64,000 nt of DNA from Curtobacterium sp. L6-1 (GTDB lineage: Bacteria > Actinomycetota > Actinomycetes > Actinomycetales > Microbacteriaceae), in the NCBI RefSeq assembly GCF_018885305.1, contig NZ_CP076544.1, forward strand, positions 2,108,001 to 2,172,000. Reading direction: 5' to 3'. A program made the translations under genes and the position numbers. Below the pieces are notes generated by a model. It was not told the DNA's origin, made no database searches, and saw only the letters and a list, made by a program, of their open reading frames with translations. This document shows, piece after piece, positions 35,806 through 44,403 of the stretch. Position 1 is the first letter of the stretch. Every line of letters begins with the position of its first letter.

Positions 35806-38028
35806 TCACCCGGGCGGCCCCGTGAGGTCGTCGCGCAGCATGGCGAGCTCGCGCTGCAGGGCGTCCAGGCGTGCGGGACGGACCCGCGCCGGCATCGCCT
35901 CCAGGGCGCGTTCGACGTCGCGGAGTGCCTCGTGCCGTCGCCCGAGCTCCGTCAGGGCCGCCGCCCGTGTGCGCAGCAGCAGCCCGAGCGACGTCCCGGT
36001 GTCGAGTGGGACCGCGCCGAGCCCCGCATCGAGGACGGCGAGCGCTTCATCGGCGGCTCCCGCCGCGAGGAGCGACGTGGCGAGTTCGGCACGTGCGAGG
36101 GCCTGGGCGTAGCGGACGCGCTCGTCCACGGGGTCGACGCCGGCGACGATGCCCTGCACCGTTGCACGGAGCGCGACGACCGACTCGGCGTGCCGCCCCT
36201 GCGCCCGGAGCACGAGGCCGAGGAGGCCGCGCGCCTGGTGGAGGAAGACCGGGTCCGGGTCGGCCTCGAAGCCCGCGACTGCAGCCCGCACGTGGCCCTC
36301 GGCACGTTCCACCTCCCCGAGCTCCAGCGCAGCCCACGCAGCGTGGTAGTGCCCCCAGGCAACCAGGTGCGCCGCGCCGGAACGCTCGGCCGCAGCCAGG
36401 GCATCCGCCGCGTGCCGCGCAGCGAGACGGTGATCGGCCCGCTCGATGTGAGCCGCCCACGCCAGGTGCCCGCTGATCTCGGAAGCAGCACCGTCGTCCC
36501 CGGTCGCACTCGCTGCGTCCTGCGCGAGGAGGTCCAGCTCGTACCACCTGCCCCAGTCGGGCCAGAGGTTCGCGACCCACTGCAGCACGCTCGTCAGGGT
36601 GAGCACGGTCTCGTGTCGTCCGTCGGCCGCCGCGCGCTGGAACGCCGGCCACCAGTGGTCGACCTCTGCGACGATCCAGTCCCGCGCCGCCTGCTGGTCG
36701 GCACCCGACCGTGAGAACGGGGCTCGCCCGGGGACGACGAACACCGACCCGGCCGTGAGCAACTGGTCGAGCAGCCACCGGTCCAGGCGAGCACGGACGG
36801 AGGCCTCGGCGACCGCGTCCTCTCGCAGGCGGTCGGACGCGAACAGCCGGATCAAGTCGTGCACGCGGTACCGGTCGGCACCGCGTTGTTCGACGAGACC
36901 GAGGTCGACGAGCTGTTCCAGCCGTTCCTCGGTCTCGAGCGGGTCGTCCCCGAGCGCTGCCGCGACCACCTGCGCGTCGAAGGTGACCCCGTCGAGTGCG
37001 GCGGTCGTGCGGAACACCGCGGACGTCTGCGGATCGAGGTCGTCGTGGGAGACCGCGATCGCGGCTGCCACCGACACGTCCCCCGCGACGAGCAGCGCCA
37101 ACCGACGATCGGCCGAGCGCAGCCGGACGACCAGGTCCGCAGCAGTGGTCGCCGGACGACTCGCGATGCGGTTCGCCGCGACCCGGAGCGCGAGGGGGAA
37201 CCCGTCGCACAGGGCGAGGAGTTCCGCCACCGAACGATCGTCGCGCTGTTCCGCCGGGATCACACGTTCGAGGAGCACGCGAGCGTCCTCGGCGTCGAGG
37301 ACGTCGAGGACCACGCGTTCGGCGTCGAGTCCGGCGAGCGACCGGCGGGAGGTGGCGACGACGGTCGCTCGCCCCTCGACGAGGACAGGTCGCACCTGCT
37401 CCTCCCCCGACACGTTGTCGAGATGGACGAGCACGCGTTCGTCAGTGGCGATCTCGGCCCACCGCGCACGAGCGGCCACGAGCGTCCCTGGCGGGTCGCC
37501 GGGCTCGCACTGACGGAGCACCCGCTGCAGCACCTCCAGAGCGGTCGAGGCGGGGCGACCGTGCCCCGCGAGGTCGACGAAGACACGACGCCCCTCCCCG
37601 GCGACGTGGGCCAGCGCCTCGGTCACGAGCGCGGTCTTCCCGATGCCGGGAGGACCGGACACGACGACGACCCGGACGGGAGCTGCGGTGCCGGATGCCG
37701 AGGCAGCGTCCACGAGTCGGACGAGTCGGTGCAGCTCGACGCCGCGGCCGGTGAAGTCCGTCACGCGGGCCGGACGGAAGTCGGTCCGCCCGCCGTCCGG
37801 GCCGCTCGCGATCAGTGGTGCTCGGAGCCAGCGCCGCGCCGCGTCGTCGAGGGCGAGGCCCGACACCAACGCCTCGATCGTGCGGGGCTGGGGGTGGAGG
37901 CTCCTGCCGCGCTCGATGTCGCTGATGCCCCTGACGCTCACGCCGGACCGTTCAGACAGCGCCTCGAGCGTCATGCCGGCCGCGAGCCGCAGCGTCCGGA
38001 GCCGCGTTGCGAGTTCCGATCCGCCCAC
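35806..38028 (-). CDS. XRE-NB-ARC-TPR regulator (paralogue)
   Basis: 740 residues from GTG 38028 (GGAGGG upstream). Same order as the gene at 32518: XRE HTH (MTLEALSERSGVSVRGISDI), FTGRGVELHRLV, Walker A GPPGIGKTALV, GFPLALRVAANR, winged helix YRVHDLIRLFA, then TPR-like helices with the shared WIVAEVDHWWPAFQRA and LQWVANLWPDWGRWYEL block. A TAGGCT -10 box lies at 38051-38056 on the minus strand. The ligand is unknown. Together the two copies suggest a local duplication. Confidence 0.85.
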   Translation of the reverse strand: MGGSELATRLRTLRLAAGMTLEALSERSGVSVRGISDIERGRSLHPQPRTIEALVSGLALDDAARRWLRAPLIASGPDGGRTDFRPARVTDFTGRGVELHRLVRLVDAASASGTAAPVRVVVVSGPPGIGKTALVTEALAHVAGEGRRVFVDLAGHGRPASTALEVLQRVLRQCEPGDPPGTLVAARARWAEIATDERVLVHLDNVSGEEQVRPVLVEGRATVVATSRRSLAGLDAERVVLDVLDAEDARVLLERVIPAEQRDDRSVAELLALCDGFPLALRVAANRIASRPATTAADLVVRLRSADRRLALLVAGDVSVAAAIAVSHDDLDPQTSAVFRTTAALDGVTFDAQVVAAALGDDPLETEERLEQLVDLGLVEQRGADRYRVHDLIRLFASDRLREDAVAEASVRARLDRWLLDQLLTAGSVFVVPGRAPFSRSGADQQAARDWIVAEVDHWWPAFQRAAADGRHETVLTLTSVLQWVANLWPDWGRWYELDLLAQDAASATGDDGAASEISGHLAWAAHIERADHRLAARHAADALAAAERSGAAHLVAWGHYHAAWAALELGEVERAEGHVRAAVAGFEADPDPVFLHQARGLLGLVLRAQGRHAESVVALRATVQGIVAGVDPVDERVRYAQALARAELATSLLAAGAADEALAVLDAGLGAVPLDTGTSLGLLLRTRAAALTELGRRHEALRDVERALEAMPARVRPARLDALQRELAMLRDDLTGPPG

Positions 38029-38070
38029 GACGTCCCTCCCGATCGGCGACAGCCTAGCGGGCGAGCGAAG

Positions 38071-39414
38071 TCAGTCGAGGGCGTCTTCGTCGCCGCCCGC
38101 CTGGATCGGCCCACCGGGGAGCAGGTCGGGGAACTGGGCGGGGACGATCGTCCGAGCGGGCGCGAACAACGCGACCGCCGATGCCTCCAGCGTCGAGCGG
38201 TTCCCGTGGTCCGGCCACCGGTCCGTCATGGTCGCGACGAAGGACTGTGGGTCCGCGCACGTGCCGAGCGCCATCTCGACGTCCTCGAGGTAGCGACGGA
38301 GGTCCGCGACCTGGGGGCCGGCGGCGTCCGACACCGCCTCGGGGTGGCGGTGGCCCGCGACGACCCAGGAGGGGCGCAGCGCCTCGACGACGTCGAGCGA
38401 CCGCCACCACCGACGACGTGACGCCCGGTCGGTACCGACGAGCCACGGGTGCACACGGTTGTACACCAGGTCACCGCCGACCAGGGTGTCGAGGTCCCGG
38501 ACGGATACGACGCTCGCGGGACGTCCGCCGACCTCGCCGAGGTCGAACAGCTGCAGCGCGTGCCCCTCCAGGTCGATGACACCGGCGGGGGCGGGGGTCG
38601 GGGCCGTGACCGTCGGCGGCAGACGTCCGGGGAACAACGTCTCCCACCGCGATCGCAACGCCGGGCGGGTGTGCGCCTGTGCCTGCTCGGCCACGTCGGC
38701 GACCGCGGTCGCGACGGCTCCCGGGAACGCCCGGAGCACCTGCCCGAGCCCGAAGAAGTGGTCCGCCTGGCCCTGCGTCACGACGACCGCGCGGAGGCGC
38801 TTGCCGGTCCTCCGGATCCACGCGACGAGGTCGTCGGCCTCGTCGACCGTCATGAGCGCGTCGACCAGGACCGCGTCGCGTTCGCCGGCGATGAGCGTCG
38901 CGGTCGTCGGCGACCACGTGGCAGGTCCGGTCCCGTCGAGACCGGTCCGCGCGATCGGACGGGAGCTCCCGAGCCAGACGTCCATCGTGAGCGGCGGCAG
39001 CACCCGGCCGCCAGCTGACTGCAGGCGTTCCGCGAGCCATCGCCCGACCTGCTCCCGGTCCGCCGCCGATCGGCGCGCGAGGCCCTCGGTGCTCCACGTG
39101 ACGAGGCTGCCGTGCCCGTCCTGCGACACCCGGACGACGGCGTCGAGGTCGTCCTGGGCCGACCCGCCAGGAACCCGCGCACGGTACGCCAGGACGCCGT
39201 CGATGCTGTCGCCGCGCCGTTCTTCGACCACGCCGAGGTCCGCCGACGCACGGCGGACCCAACGGCTCTCGTCGGGCACGAGGACCTCCGACCACCCGCC
39301 GGGGCCGACATGTGCGTCGGAGAAGTCAACGAACCGCGACCACACCTCGCTCGGCGTCTGCTCGAAGCGAGCGGTGACGGTGACGTGCGCGCGTCGTACC
39401 GGTGGACTGTGCAC
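38071..39414 (-). CDS. SRPBCC - MBL-fold fusion with altered metal motif
   Basis: 447 residues from GTG 39414 (GGAGGGAG upstream). Residues 8-140 look like a START/SRPBCC hydrophobic-ligand domain (VTVTARFEQTPSEVWSRFVD). Residues 150-380 are an MBL-like hydrolase domain: ATLIAGERDAVLVDALMT, then VVTQGQADHFFG, LVGGDLVYNRVHPWL and VVAGHRHPE. The usual HxHxDH metal motif reads QGQADH, so two of the first-shell His are Gln. Such proteins may have lost or changed metal use. The promoter has an operator copy. Confidence 0.75.
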   Translation of the reverse strand: MHSPPVRRAHVTVTARFEQTPSEVWSRFVDFSDAHVGPGGWSEVLVPDESRWVRRASADLGVVEERRGDSIDGVLAYRARVPGGSAQDDLDAVVRVSQDGHGSLVTWSTEGLARRSAADREQVGRWLAERLQSAGGRVLPPLTMDVWLGSSRPIARTGLDGTGPATWSPTTATLIAGERDAVLVDALMTVDEADDLVAWIRRTGKRLRAVVVTQGQADHFFGLGQVLRAFPGAVATAVADVAEQAQAHTRPALRSRWETLFPGRLPPTVTAPTPAPAGVIDLEGHALQLFDLGEVGGRPASVVSVRDLDTLVGGDLVYNRVHPWLVGTDRASRRRWWRSLDVVEALRPSWVVAGHRHPEAVSDAAGPQVADLRRYLEDVEMALGTCADPQSFVATMTDRWPDHGNRSTLEASAVALFAPARTIVPAQFPDLLPGGPIQAGGDEDALD

Positions 39415-39437
39415 GGCTCTCCCTCCGGACTCGCCAG

Positions 39438-39483
39438 ACGGTACGGGGCCGCGTGATCGCGAGGGTGTCCCTGCTCGGGACAG
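39438..39483 (-). promoter_or_regulatory. Operator-bearing promoter of the SRPBCC-MBL gene
   Basis: -10 TACCGT on the minus strand (39438-39443), gap 21 bp, GTGTCCCTGCTCGGGACAG (39465-39483). It lies in the divergent gap shared with the XRE gene at 39564. Confidence 0.6.
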
Positions 39484-39563
39484 TCGGCACGATCCGGCCC
39501 TGCAGCTGCGCGAGGATCGTCATGGGCACCACCACACCGGTGCCGACGAGGAGAGGACCAGGC

Positions 39564-40394
39564 GTGGGTACACCAGCGTCACCACTCGGCGAGTACCTCC
39601 GTGCACGCCGCGCTGCCACCAGCCCCGAGGACGTCGGCGTCCGGTCGCTGACGCGGCGCCGTGTCCCCGGGCTCCGCCGCGACGAGGTCGCCCGGCTCGC
39701 CGGCATCAGCCAGGAGTACTACCTCCGCCTCGAACAGGGACGCGACCGCACCCCGTCGGACCAGGTCCTCCAGGCCCTCGGGCGCGCGTTCCGCCTCGAC
39801 GACGCAGGCAGGCAGCACATGGTGCGTCTGAGCACGGCGCAGCCCTCCGACATCGCCGCGGCCGAGGCAGCGGTGTCCACCGAAGCGATGGCCGCGATCC
39901 TCGACTCGTGGGCGAACACCCCCGCCTACATCATCAACTCCCGGCACGAGGTCGTGCTGTCGAACGCCCTCGCCAGGTGGGTCGTGCCCCTCGGTCTCGA
40001 GGTCGGCCGGAGCATCCCGGAGGTGGTCTTCACCTACCCGGAGGTGCGGGCACTGCCGACCTGGCAGGACCTCGCCGACCGCACAGCGCGCCGGATGCGC
40101 TTCTACGGCGACCCGTACGACGAGCGTCTCCACACGACGGCGGCCCGGCTCTGCGCGCTGGACCCGGTGTTCCGCGACCTGTGGGAGCGTCACGAGGTCG
40201 ACCCGTACTACGACGGCGACGTCCGTCCGTTCATCGACGGGTACGGACAGGTCCCGCTCCGCCACCAGACCTTCGTCGTGCCGAACACCCCCGGCTACCT
40301 GCTCTGCGCGTACCACGCAGTCCCGGGATCGGCGAGCGCCGAGGCACTCGCGCACCTCGGTCGTCGCATCGCGAGCGAGACCGCGTACGCCTGA
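39564..40394 (+). CDS. XRE family regulator with MmyB-like ligand domain
   Basis: 276 residues from GTG 39564, preceded by GAGGAGAGG and giving the same start pattern (PASPLGEYLRARR) as its relatives; ATG 39522 is an alternative. HTH LRRDEVARLAGISQEYYLRL and EQGRDRTPSDQVL; ligand domain PAYIINSRHEVVLSNALARW, GRSIPEVVFTYPEVR, DLWERHEVDPYYDGDV and LRHQTFVVPNTPGYLL. Divergent from the SRPBCC-MBL gene, whose promoter carries the operator. Confidence 0.9.
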   Translation: MGTPASPLGEYLRARRAATSPEDVGVRSLTRRRVPGLRRDEVARLAGISQEYYLRLEQGRDRTPSDQVLQALGRAFRLDDAGRQHMVRLSTAQPSDIAAAEAAVSTEAMAAILDSWANTPAYIINSRHEVVLSNALARWVVPLGLEVGRSIPEVVFTYPEVRALPTWQDLADRTARRMRFYGDPYDERLHTTAARLCALDPVFRDLWERHEVDPYYDGDVRPFIDGYGQVPLRHQTFVVPNTPGYLLCAYHAVPGSASAEALAHLGRRIASETAYA

Positions 40395-40404
40395 CCAGCC
40401 GGTC

Positions 40405-40452
40405 ATCGGACGGGAGGCGCGTGGCGGCGCCGCCACGCGCCTCCCGTCCGAT
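40405..40452. terminator. 48-bp perfect palindrome, GGACGGGAGGC family
   Basis: The two 24-bp halves (40405-40428 and 40429-40452) are exact reverse complements, containing ATCGGACGGGAGGCGCG in the left arm. It starts 11 bp after the XRE stop and is the most perfect of three related terminators in the window. Confidence 0.85.
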
Positions 40453-40571
40453 GCTCGGTCCTCTCCTAGGGTCCGCTGCATCCGCCTGGTCCGCGCGGCC
40501 GTGGCCGCTCGCGAGACGGCCGCCGCCGGGACGATCTGGTCGTACCCGTGGGAGCCGCCCTGACCGCACGG

Positions 40572-41423
40572 TCAACGGGACAGGGCGTCGACCCACGTGT
40601 CGTCGGCGGTGATCCTGCCGAAGGTGGGGGCGGTGAGGTGCGCGGGAGCGATCACGATGTCCTCCGCCTTCGCGCGCGCGAAGAGGGCGGCACGGGCGGC
40701 ACTGGCCCCGGTCCGGTCCACATCCGTCATGAAGTGGACGTCACGGTCCGCGAGCTGCACCGGGAGTTCGATGAGGTCGCCCGCGAAGACGATCCGCTGC
40801 CCCTGGGACTCGATCTCGATCGTCCGGTGTCCCGGCGTGTGACCGGGAGTGTGGGTTGCGGTGACGCCGGGCAGTAGTTCCTCCGAGGCGGGCGAGAAGG
40901 GCCGGAGTATCCCGGCTGCAGCCGCCGCGCGCATGAGGGGCCGGATTGGGTCGTTCTCAGGAGCTCCGTCCACGAGTGTGGGCCAGTCCTCGGCGCCGTA
41001 GTGGATCTCCGCGTTGGGCAAGAAGGGCGCACCGTCGTGCATGACCCATCCGACGTGGTCGAGGTGGAGGTGCGTGACGAACACCTTCGTGATCTCGTCC
41101 GGTGCCACGCCGACGGCCGCGAGGGAGTCGGGGAGCGACCCGGCTGCAGCCAGGTGGGTGGGAGGCGCGTCCAACCCGTTGAGCGTTGCGAGTTCGGGTG
41201 GGAACGGCATCGACATCACACCGGCGCCGGCGTCGATGAGGAATGTGCCCGTAGGTCCTTGCACGAGGTGTGCACCGATGCGGATCCGATGCGTCCCCGA
41301 AGCGTCGAGTAGTTGCGGGTACCGCGAGAACTCCGCGCCGGGATAGGCAGAGGGCGGGAGATGTGACTCACCGTCAACGAGAGCCGAGACGGTGTACTCA
41401 CCGATCGTGATCGTGTCGGTCAT
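40572..41423 (-). CDS. MBL-fold metallohydrolase, AHL-lactonase-like
   Basis: 283 residues, AAGGAG ribosome site. Intact metal motif THLHLDHVGW (near residue 115), then THTPGHTPGH, FAGDLIELP and IAPAHLT; the layout resembles lactonases such as AttM/AiiA and other MBL hydrolases of unknown substrate. No signal peptide. Divergent from a TetR gene that probably represses it; hydrolysis of a lactone or ester is likely, quenching of quorum signals only possible. Confidence 0.85.
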   Translation of the reverse strand: MTDTITIGEYTVSALVDGESHLPPSAYPGAEFSRYPQLLDASGTHRIRIGAHLVQGPTGTFLIDAGAGVMSMPFPPELATLNGLDAPPTHLAAAGSLPDSLAAVGVAPDEITKVFVTHLHLDHVGWVMHDGAPFLPNAEIHYGAEDWPTLVDGAPENDPIRPLMRAAAAAGILRPFSPASEELLPGVTATHTPGHTPGHRTIEIESQGQRIVFAGDLIELPVQLADRDVHFMTDVDRTGASAARAALFARAKAEDIVIAPAHLTAPTFGRITADDTWVDALSR

Positions 41424-41461
41424 GGGGATCTCCTTACATCGGGTGACTAGGTTTCAGTTAA

Positions 41462-41496
41462 TGACACTATGGCAGTCAATGACCGTACTCTACGAT
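41462..41496. promoter_or_regulatory. Probable TetR operator and leaderless promoter
   Basis: TGAC (41462-41465) and GTCA (41475-41478) form an inverted repeat in the divergent gap, and AATGAC recurs at 41460 and 41479. TACGAT (41491-41496) ends six bases before the TetR ATG, so that mRNA may be leaderless. Confidence 0.45.
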
Positions 41497-41502
41497 GGCC
41501 GG

Positions 41503-42108
41503 ATGCAGAAGGACGAAGCGCGACCCAAGGGAGTCCGAGAGCGGATGCGCGAGACGATCCGCGCGGAGCTGACCGACGCTGCCGTACGCCGCGTTCGTGA
41601 GGTCGGCTACGCCGCGACCACGGTCAGCGCGATCGCCGCCGCCGTCGGGGTGTCGGAGCGGACGTTCTTCCGCTACTTCCCGTCGAAGGAGGACGCCGTG
41701 CTGCAGGCGACCGAATCCCTCGGGTCCGCCGTTGCGGACGCACTCGCGAGTAGGCCAGCGGACGAGGGCGGGCTGCCAGCAGTCCGCGCTGCGTTCGACG
41801 TGGCTGTCAACTCCGTGCGGGCAGAGCCCGATCGATGGGCGCTCATCATCGGCTTGGGGCAGACGGAACCCGCTCTCCGCCGACGACATCTCCAGCAGCA
41901 AGACCTGTGGGTCGACGCGCTGGTTGCCGCCGCGCAACGACGAGCCGTTGACGGCGGAGGCGCGACCCCGAGCCGCTTGCAGTGCGGGGTGATGATGCTC
42001 GCGTGGGAGCGTGCGCTCGTCACCTGCTACGAGCGGAAGGACTTCAGCGGAGTCGGCGGAGAACTCGACGCGGCCGTCGTCGAGGTGCGCACCTTCATCA
42101 ACGGGTGA
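41503..42108 (+). CDS. TetR family transcriptional regulator
   Basis: 201 residues from ATG 41503. N-terminal HTH: YAATTVSAIAAAVGVSERTF followed by FRYFPSKEDAVLQAT. The C-terminal ligand domain is variable but includes the acyl-binding-type RRRHLQQQDLWVDAL region common in actinobacterial TetRs. It probably represses the divergent MBL hydrolase and itself; the inducer may be that enzyme's substrate. Confidence 0.9.
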   Translation: MQKDEARPKGVRERMRETIRAELTDAAVRRVREVGYAATTVSAIAAAVGVSERTFFRYFPSKEDAVLQATESLGSAVADALASRPADEGGLPAVRAAFDVAVNSVRAEPDRWALIIGLGQTEPALRRRHLQQQDLWVDALVAAAQRRAVDGGGATPSRLQCGVMMLAWERALVTCYERKDFSGVGGELDAAVVEVRTFING

Positions 42109-42164
42109 ACGAGCGCATCCCTCGCAGCGGTCGCGGCGTGGAGCGGCTGACGACGCACTCGATC

Positions 42165-42211
42165 GTGTCCCCGGCTGGGACACGTGCGCTCGGTCCGCCG
42201 CTCCGTACCGT
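42165..42211 (+). promoter_or_regulatory. Operator-bearing promoter of the acyltransferase
   Basis: GTGTCCCCGGCTGGGACAC (42165-42183), gap 22 bp, -10 TACCGT (42206-42211). Near-perfect palindrome with one mismatch between its arms. Confidence 0.7.
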
Positions 42212-42257
42212 GCTGGTGCTGGGAACGAGTCCCCGCACCGAACGCACGGGAGCGTAC

Positions 42258-43595
42258 GTGGACGACGACACACACCTCGGTGACAGGGCCGCGCACGAGC
42301 AGGTACCGGAGCCGCCCGACGCGCTGCTCCGTCCGCTCGGAGCGCTCGAGCGGATGTACCACCGGTTCTCCGAACTACACCCGATGCAGTTCGTGGTCGC
42401 CGCGCACTTCCGCGGCACCGTCGACGCGACCGGGCTCCAGGACGCTCTGGCGACCCTGCAGCAGCACCACCCGTCGTTCGCCGCTCGAGTCGTGGAGTCA
42501 GAGTCGGGACCCGCGATCGCCACGACCGACGAACCGATCCCGGTCCGGACTGCAGCGCCCGGCACCGCCTGGGAAACGGAAGCAGCACGGGAACTCGCTG
42601 ACGCGTTCACCCTGCGACCAGGTGCGCCGACCGTCCGCGCCGTGCTGATCGACGACGACGGGTCGGATCGTGGCGCCATGGTGCTGCTGACGTTCGTCCA
42701 CTCCCTCGCGGACGGGCTCTCCGGTGCACTGCTCCTCGGTGACCTGGCTCGCGCGCTCAGCCACGAGGAGCTCGGGCCGCGGACGACATCGGAGTCCCGC
42801 GAGACCGCGCTGAAACGGGTGCCCGCCGTCGACGCCGTCGTCCGGCTCGGTCCCCCAGACGGTCCGCCTCCACTCGCCCACGAGGAACTGCGGGCCCTCC
42901 CGGTGTTCCGGCCGTTCGACGGCCGTCGACCGGCTGTGTACGCGCAGTCCCTCGACGAGACGACGACTGCCGAACTGCTGGGTGCGGCCCGCAGGCACGG
43001 GACGACGCTGCACGGCGCACTCATCGCCGCAGCTGGTGGCGCGGCGACCCGCACGCGAGGCATCGACTTCGTTCGGACGATGAGCCCGATCAGCTTGCTC
43101 CCGTTCGTCGGGACCGCGGATGGTCCAGGCGTCTTCATCGCTGTCGCCCGTACGGGAGGCCGTACCGGTTCCCGAGACTCCTTCTGGGCCGAGGCCCGCG
43201 ATCACATCGCCGCGCTCGCCCCGGCGCGCAGTGCTGGCGGGGTCGGACGATCAGTGGCCGCCATCGGTGCTGCCATGGACGCCGGTGTGACCGCTGCCCG
43301 AGCCGAGGCGTTCATGGCACGTGGGGCGCTCGGTCTCGACGTGGTCGTGAGCAACCTCGGCGTGCTCCGCTTCCCGGTCGGCGGTGAGGTGCAGGTCGAC
43401 GCCTTCTGGGGGCCGCTGGTGCTCACGCAGGTCGACGGGGAACAGATGCTCGGAGCGGCGACCACCGCAGGACGCCTCGCGCTGGTCGCCACGGGCTACG
43501 ACATGTCGCCCAACTTCCTGCCGGCCGTCGTCACAGCACTCCGGGCTGCCATCGACGACGACGATGACGGGCGGGATCAGCCGTCGCTCACGTGA
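42258..43595 (+). CDS. Condensation-type acyltransferase (PapA/WS-DGAT superfamily)
   Basis: 445 residues from GTG 42258 (GGGAGC upstream). The catalytic HxxxDG motif is FVHSLADGLSG (near residue 150), in a chloramphenicol acetyltransferase-like fold; LGALERMYHRFSELHPMQF, TTLHGALIAAA and VVSNLGVLRF are consistent with PapA5/NRPS-condensation relatives. It would join an acyl group to an alcohol or amine. No carrier protein or NRPS is nearby. It overlaps the convergent XRE gene by 8 bp. Confidence 0.8.
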   Translation: MDDDTHLGDRAAHEQVPEPPDALLRPLGALERMYHRFSELHPMQFVVAAHFRGTVDATGLQDALATLQQHHPSFAARVVESESGPAIATTDEPIPVRTAAPGTAWETEAARELADAFTLRPGAPTVRAVLIDDDGSDRGAMVLLTFVHSLADGLSGALLLGDLARALSHEELGPRTTSESRETALKRVPAVDAVVRLGPPDGPPPLAHEELRALPVFRPFDGRRPAVYAQSLDETTTAELLGAARRHGTTLHGALIAAAGGAATRTRGIDFVRTMSPISLLPFVGTADGPGVFIAVARTGGRTGSRDSFWAEARDHIAALAPARSAGGVGRSVAAIGAAMDAGVTAARAEAFMARGALGLDVVVSNLGVLRFPVGGEVQVDAFWGPLVLTQVDGEQMLGAATTAGRLALVATGYDMSPNFLPAVVTALRAAIDDDDDGRDQPSLT

Positions 43596-44403
43596 GTGAC
43601 GACAACAGTGCGAGCTTGTCCGCGTCGGGTGTTCCCGGTGCAGCGTGGTACATCACGACGACCAGCCCGGCGCTGCCGACGACCGCGAGCTTCTCACGGT
43701 GGAGGGTCAGGTCACCGACCTGGCGGTTGTGGACGATCCCGCTCGGGCTACCGGTGACGCTGACGTCGTGTCTGGCCCAGAGCTGCCGGAAGCGTTCGCT
43801 CTTCATCGACAGCTCGCCGATCAGCGCCTGGAACTGCGGATCGTCCTCCTCAGCACCGGTGTCGGCGCGCAACTGCGCGACGACACTGGCCGTGTTCTGG
43901 TTCCAGTCCGGGTGCGACGTCCGGGCCTCCTCGTCGGTGAAGAGGGACACCAACCGGTTGGCGCCCACGATCAGGGTCGGTTCGAGCACGTTCGCCAGAC
44001 GGTTCACCGCGAGGACGTCGCGGTAGCGGTTCATCACGAACGCCGGCACGTTCACCGTGTCGACGAGCATGCGGACACCATCCGGCACCCGCTCCGGCCG
44101 GCGACGTCGCAGCGGCCGGCGTTCCGGCCGGGAGCGAGCGAGTTCTGCGACGTGGGCACGGCTCTCCTCGTCCAGCTGCAACGCGGACGCGATCGCGTCG
44201 ACCACCTGGTCGGACGGGTGCTGGTCGCGTCCCTGTTCGAGACGGAGGTAGTACTCACTGCTGATGCCCGCGAGCATCGCGACCTCCTCACGGCGCAGCC
44301 CCGGCACACGCCGACGCTCCCCCCGCTGGAGCCCGACGTCCTCGGGGCGGAGCAGCTCTCGACGGGCCCGGAGGAATTCGGCGAGGGGCTTGTGCGTGTC
44401 CAC
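43588..44403 (-). CDS. XRE family regulator with MmyB-like ligand domain
   Basis: 271 residues from GTG 44403, chosen because -10 TACGCT (44411-44416) ends seven bases upstream, giving a leaderless message; GTG 44409 is also in frame. HTH LRREEVAMLAGISSEYYLRL and EQGRDQHPSDQVV; ligand domain PAFVMNRYRDVLAVNRLANV, IVGANRLVSLFTD, LIGELSMKSERFRQLWARHD and LTLHREKLAVVGS. Convergent with the acyltransferase and divergent from an SDR. No operator copy at its own promoter. Confidence 0.9.
   Translation of the reverse strand: MDTHKPLAEFLRARRELLRPEDVGLQRGERRRVPGLRREEVAMLAGISSEYYLRLEQGRDQHPSDQVVDAIASALQLDEESRAHVAELARSRPERRPLRRRRPERVPDGVRMLVDTVNVPAFVMNRYRDVLAVNRLANVLEPTLIVGANRLVSLFTDEEARTSHPDWNQNTASVVAQLRADTGAEEDDPQFQALIGELSMKSERFRQLWARHDVSVTGSPSGIVHNRQVGDLTLHREKLAVVGSAGLVVVMYHAAPGTPDADKLALLSSLT

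Noticed and set aside
17797..42183. The right arm of the operator as a -35 box of an alternative sigma factor
   Set aside because: The 21-22 bp gap to the -10 is too long for a -35/-10 pair and the motif is a two-armed palindrome, which fits a dimeric activator better.
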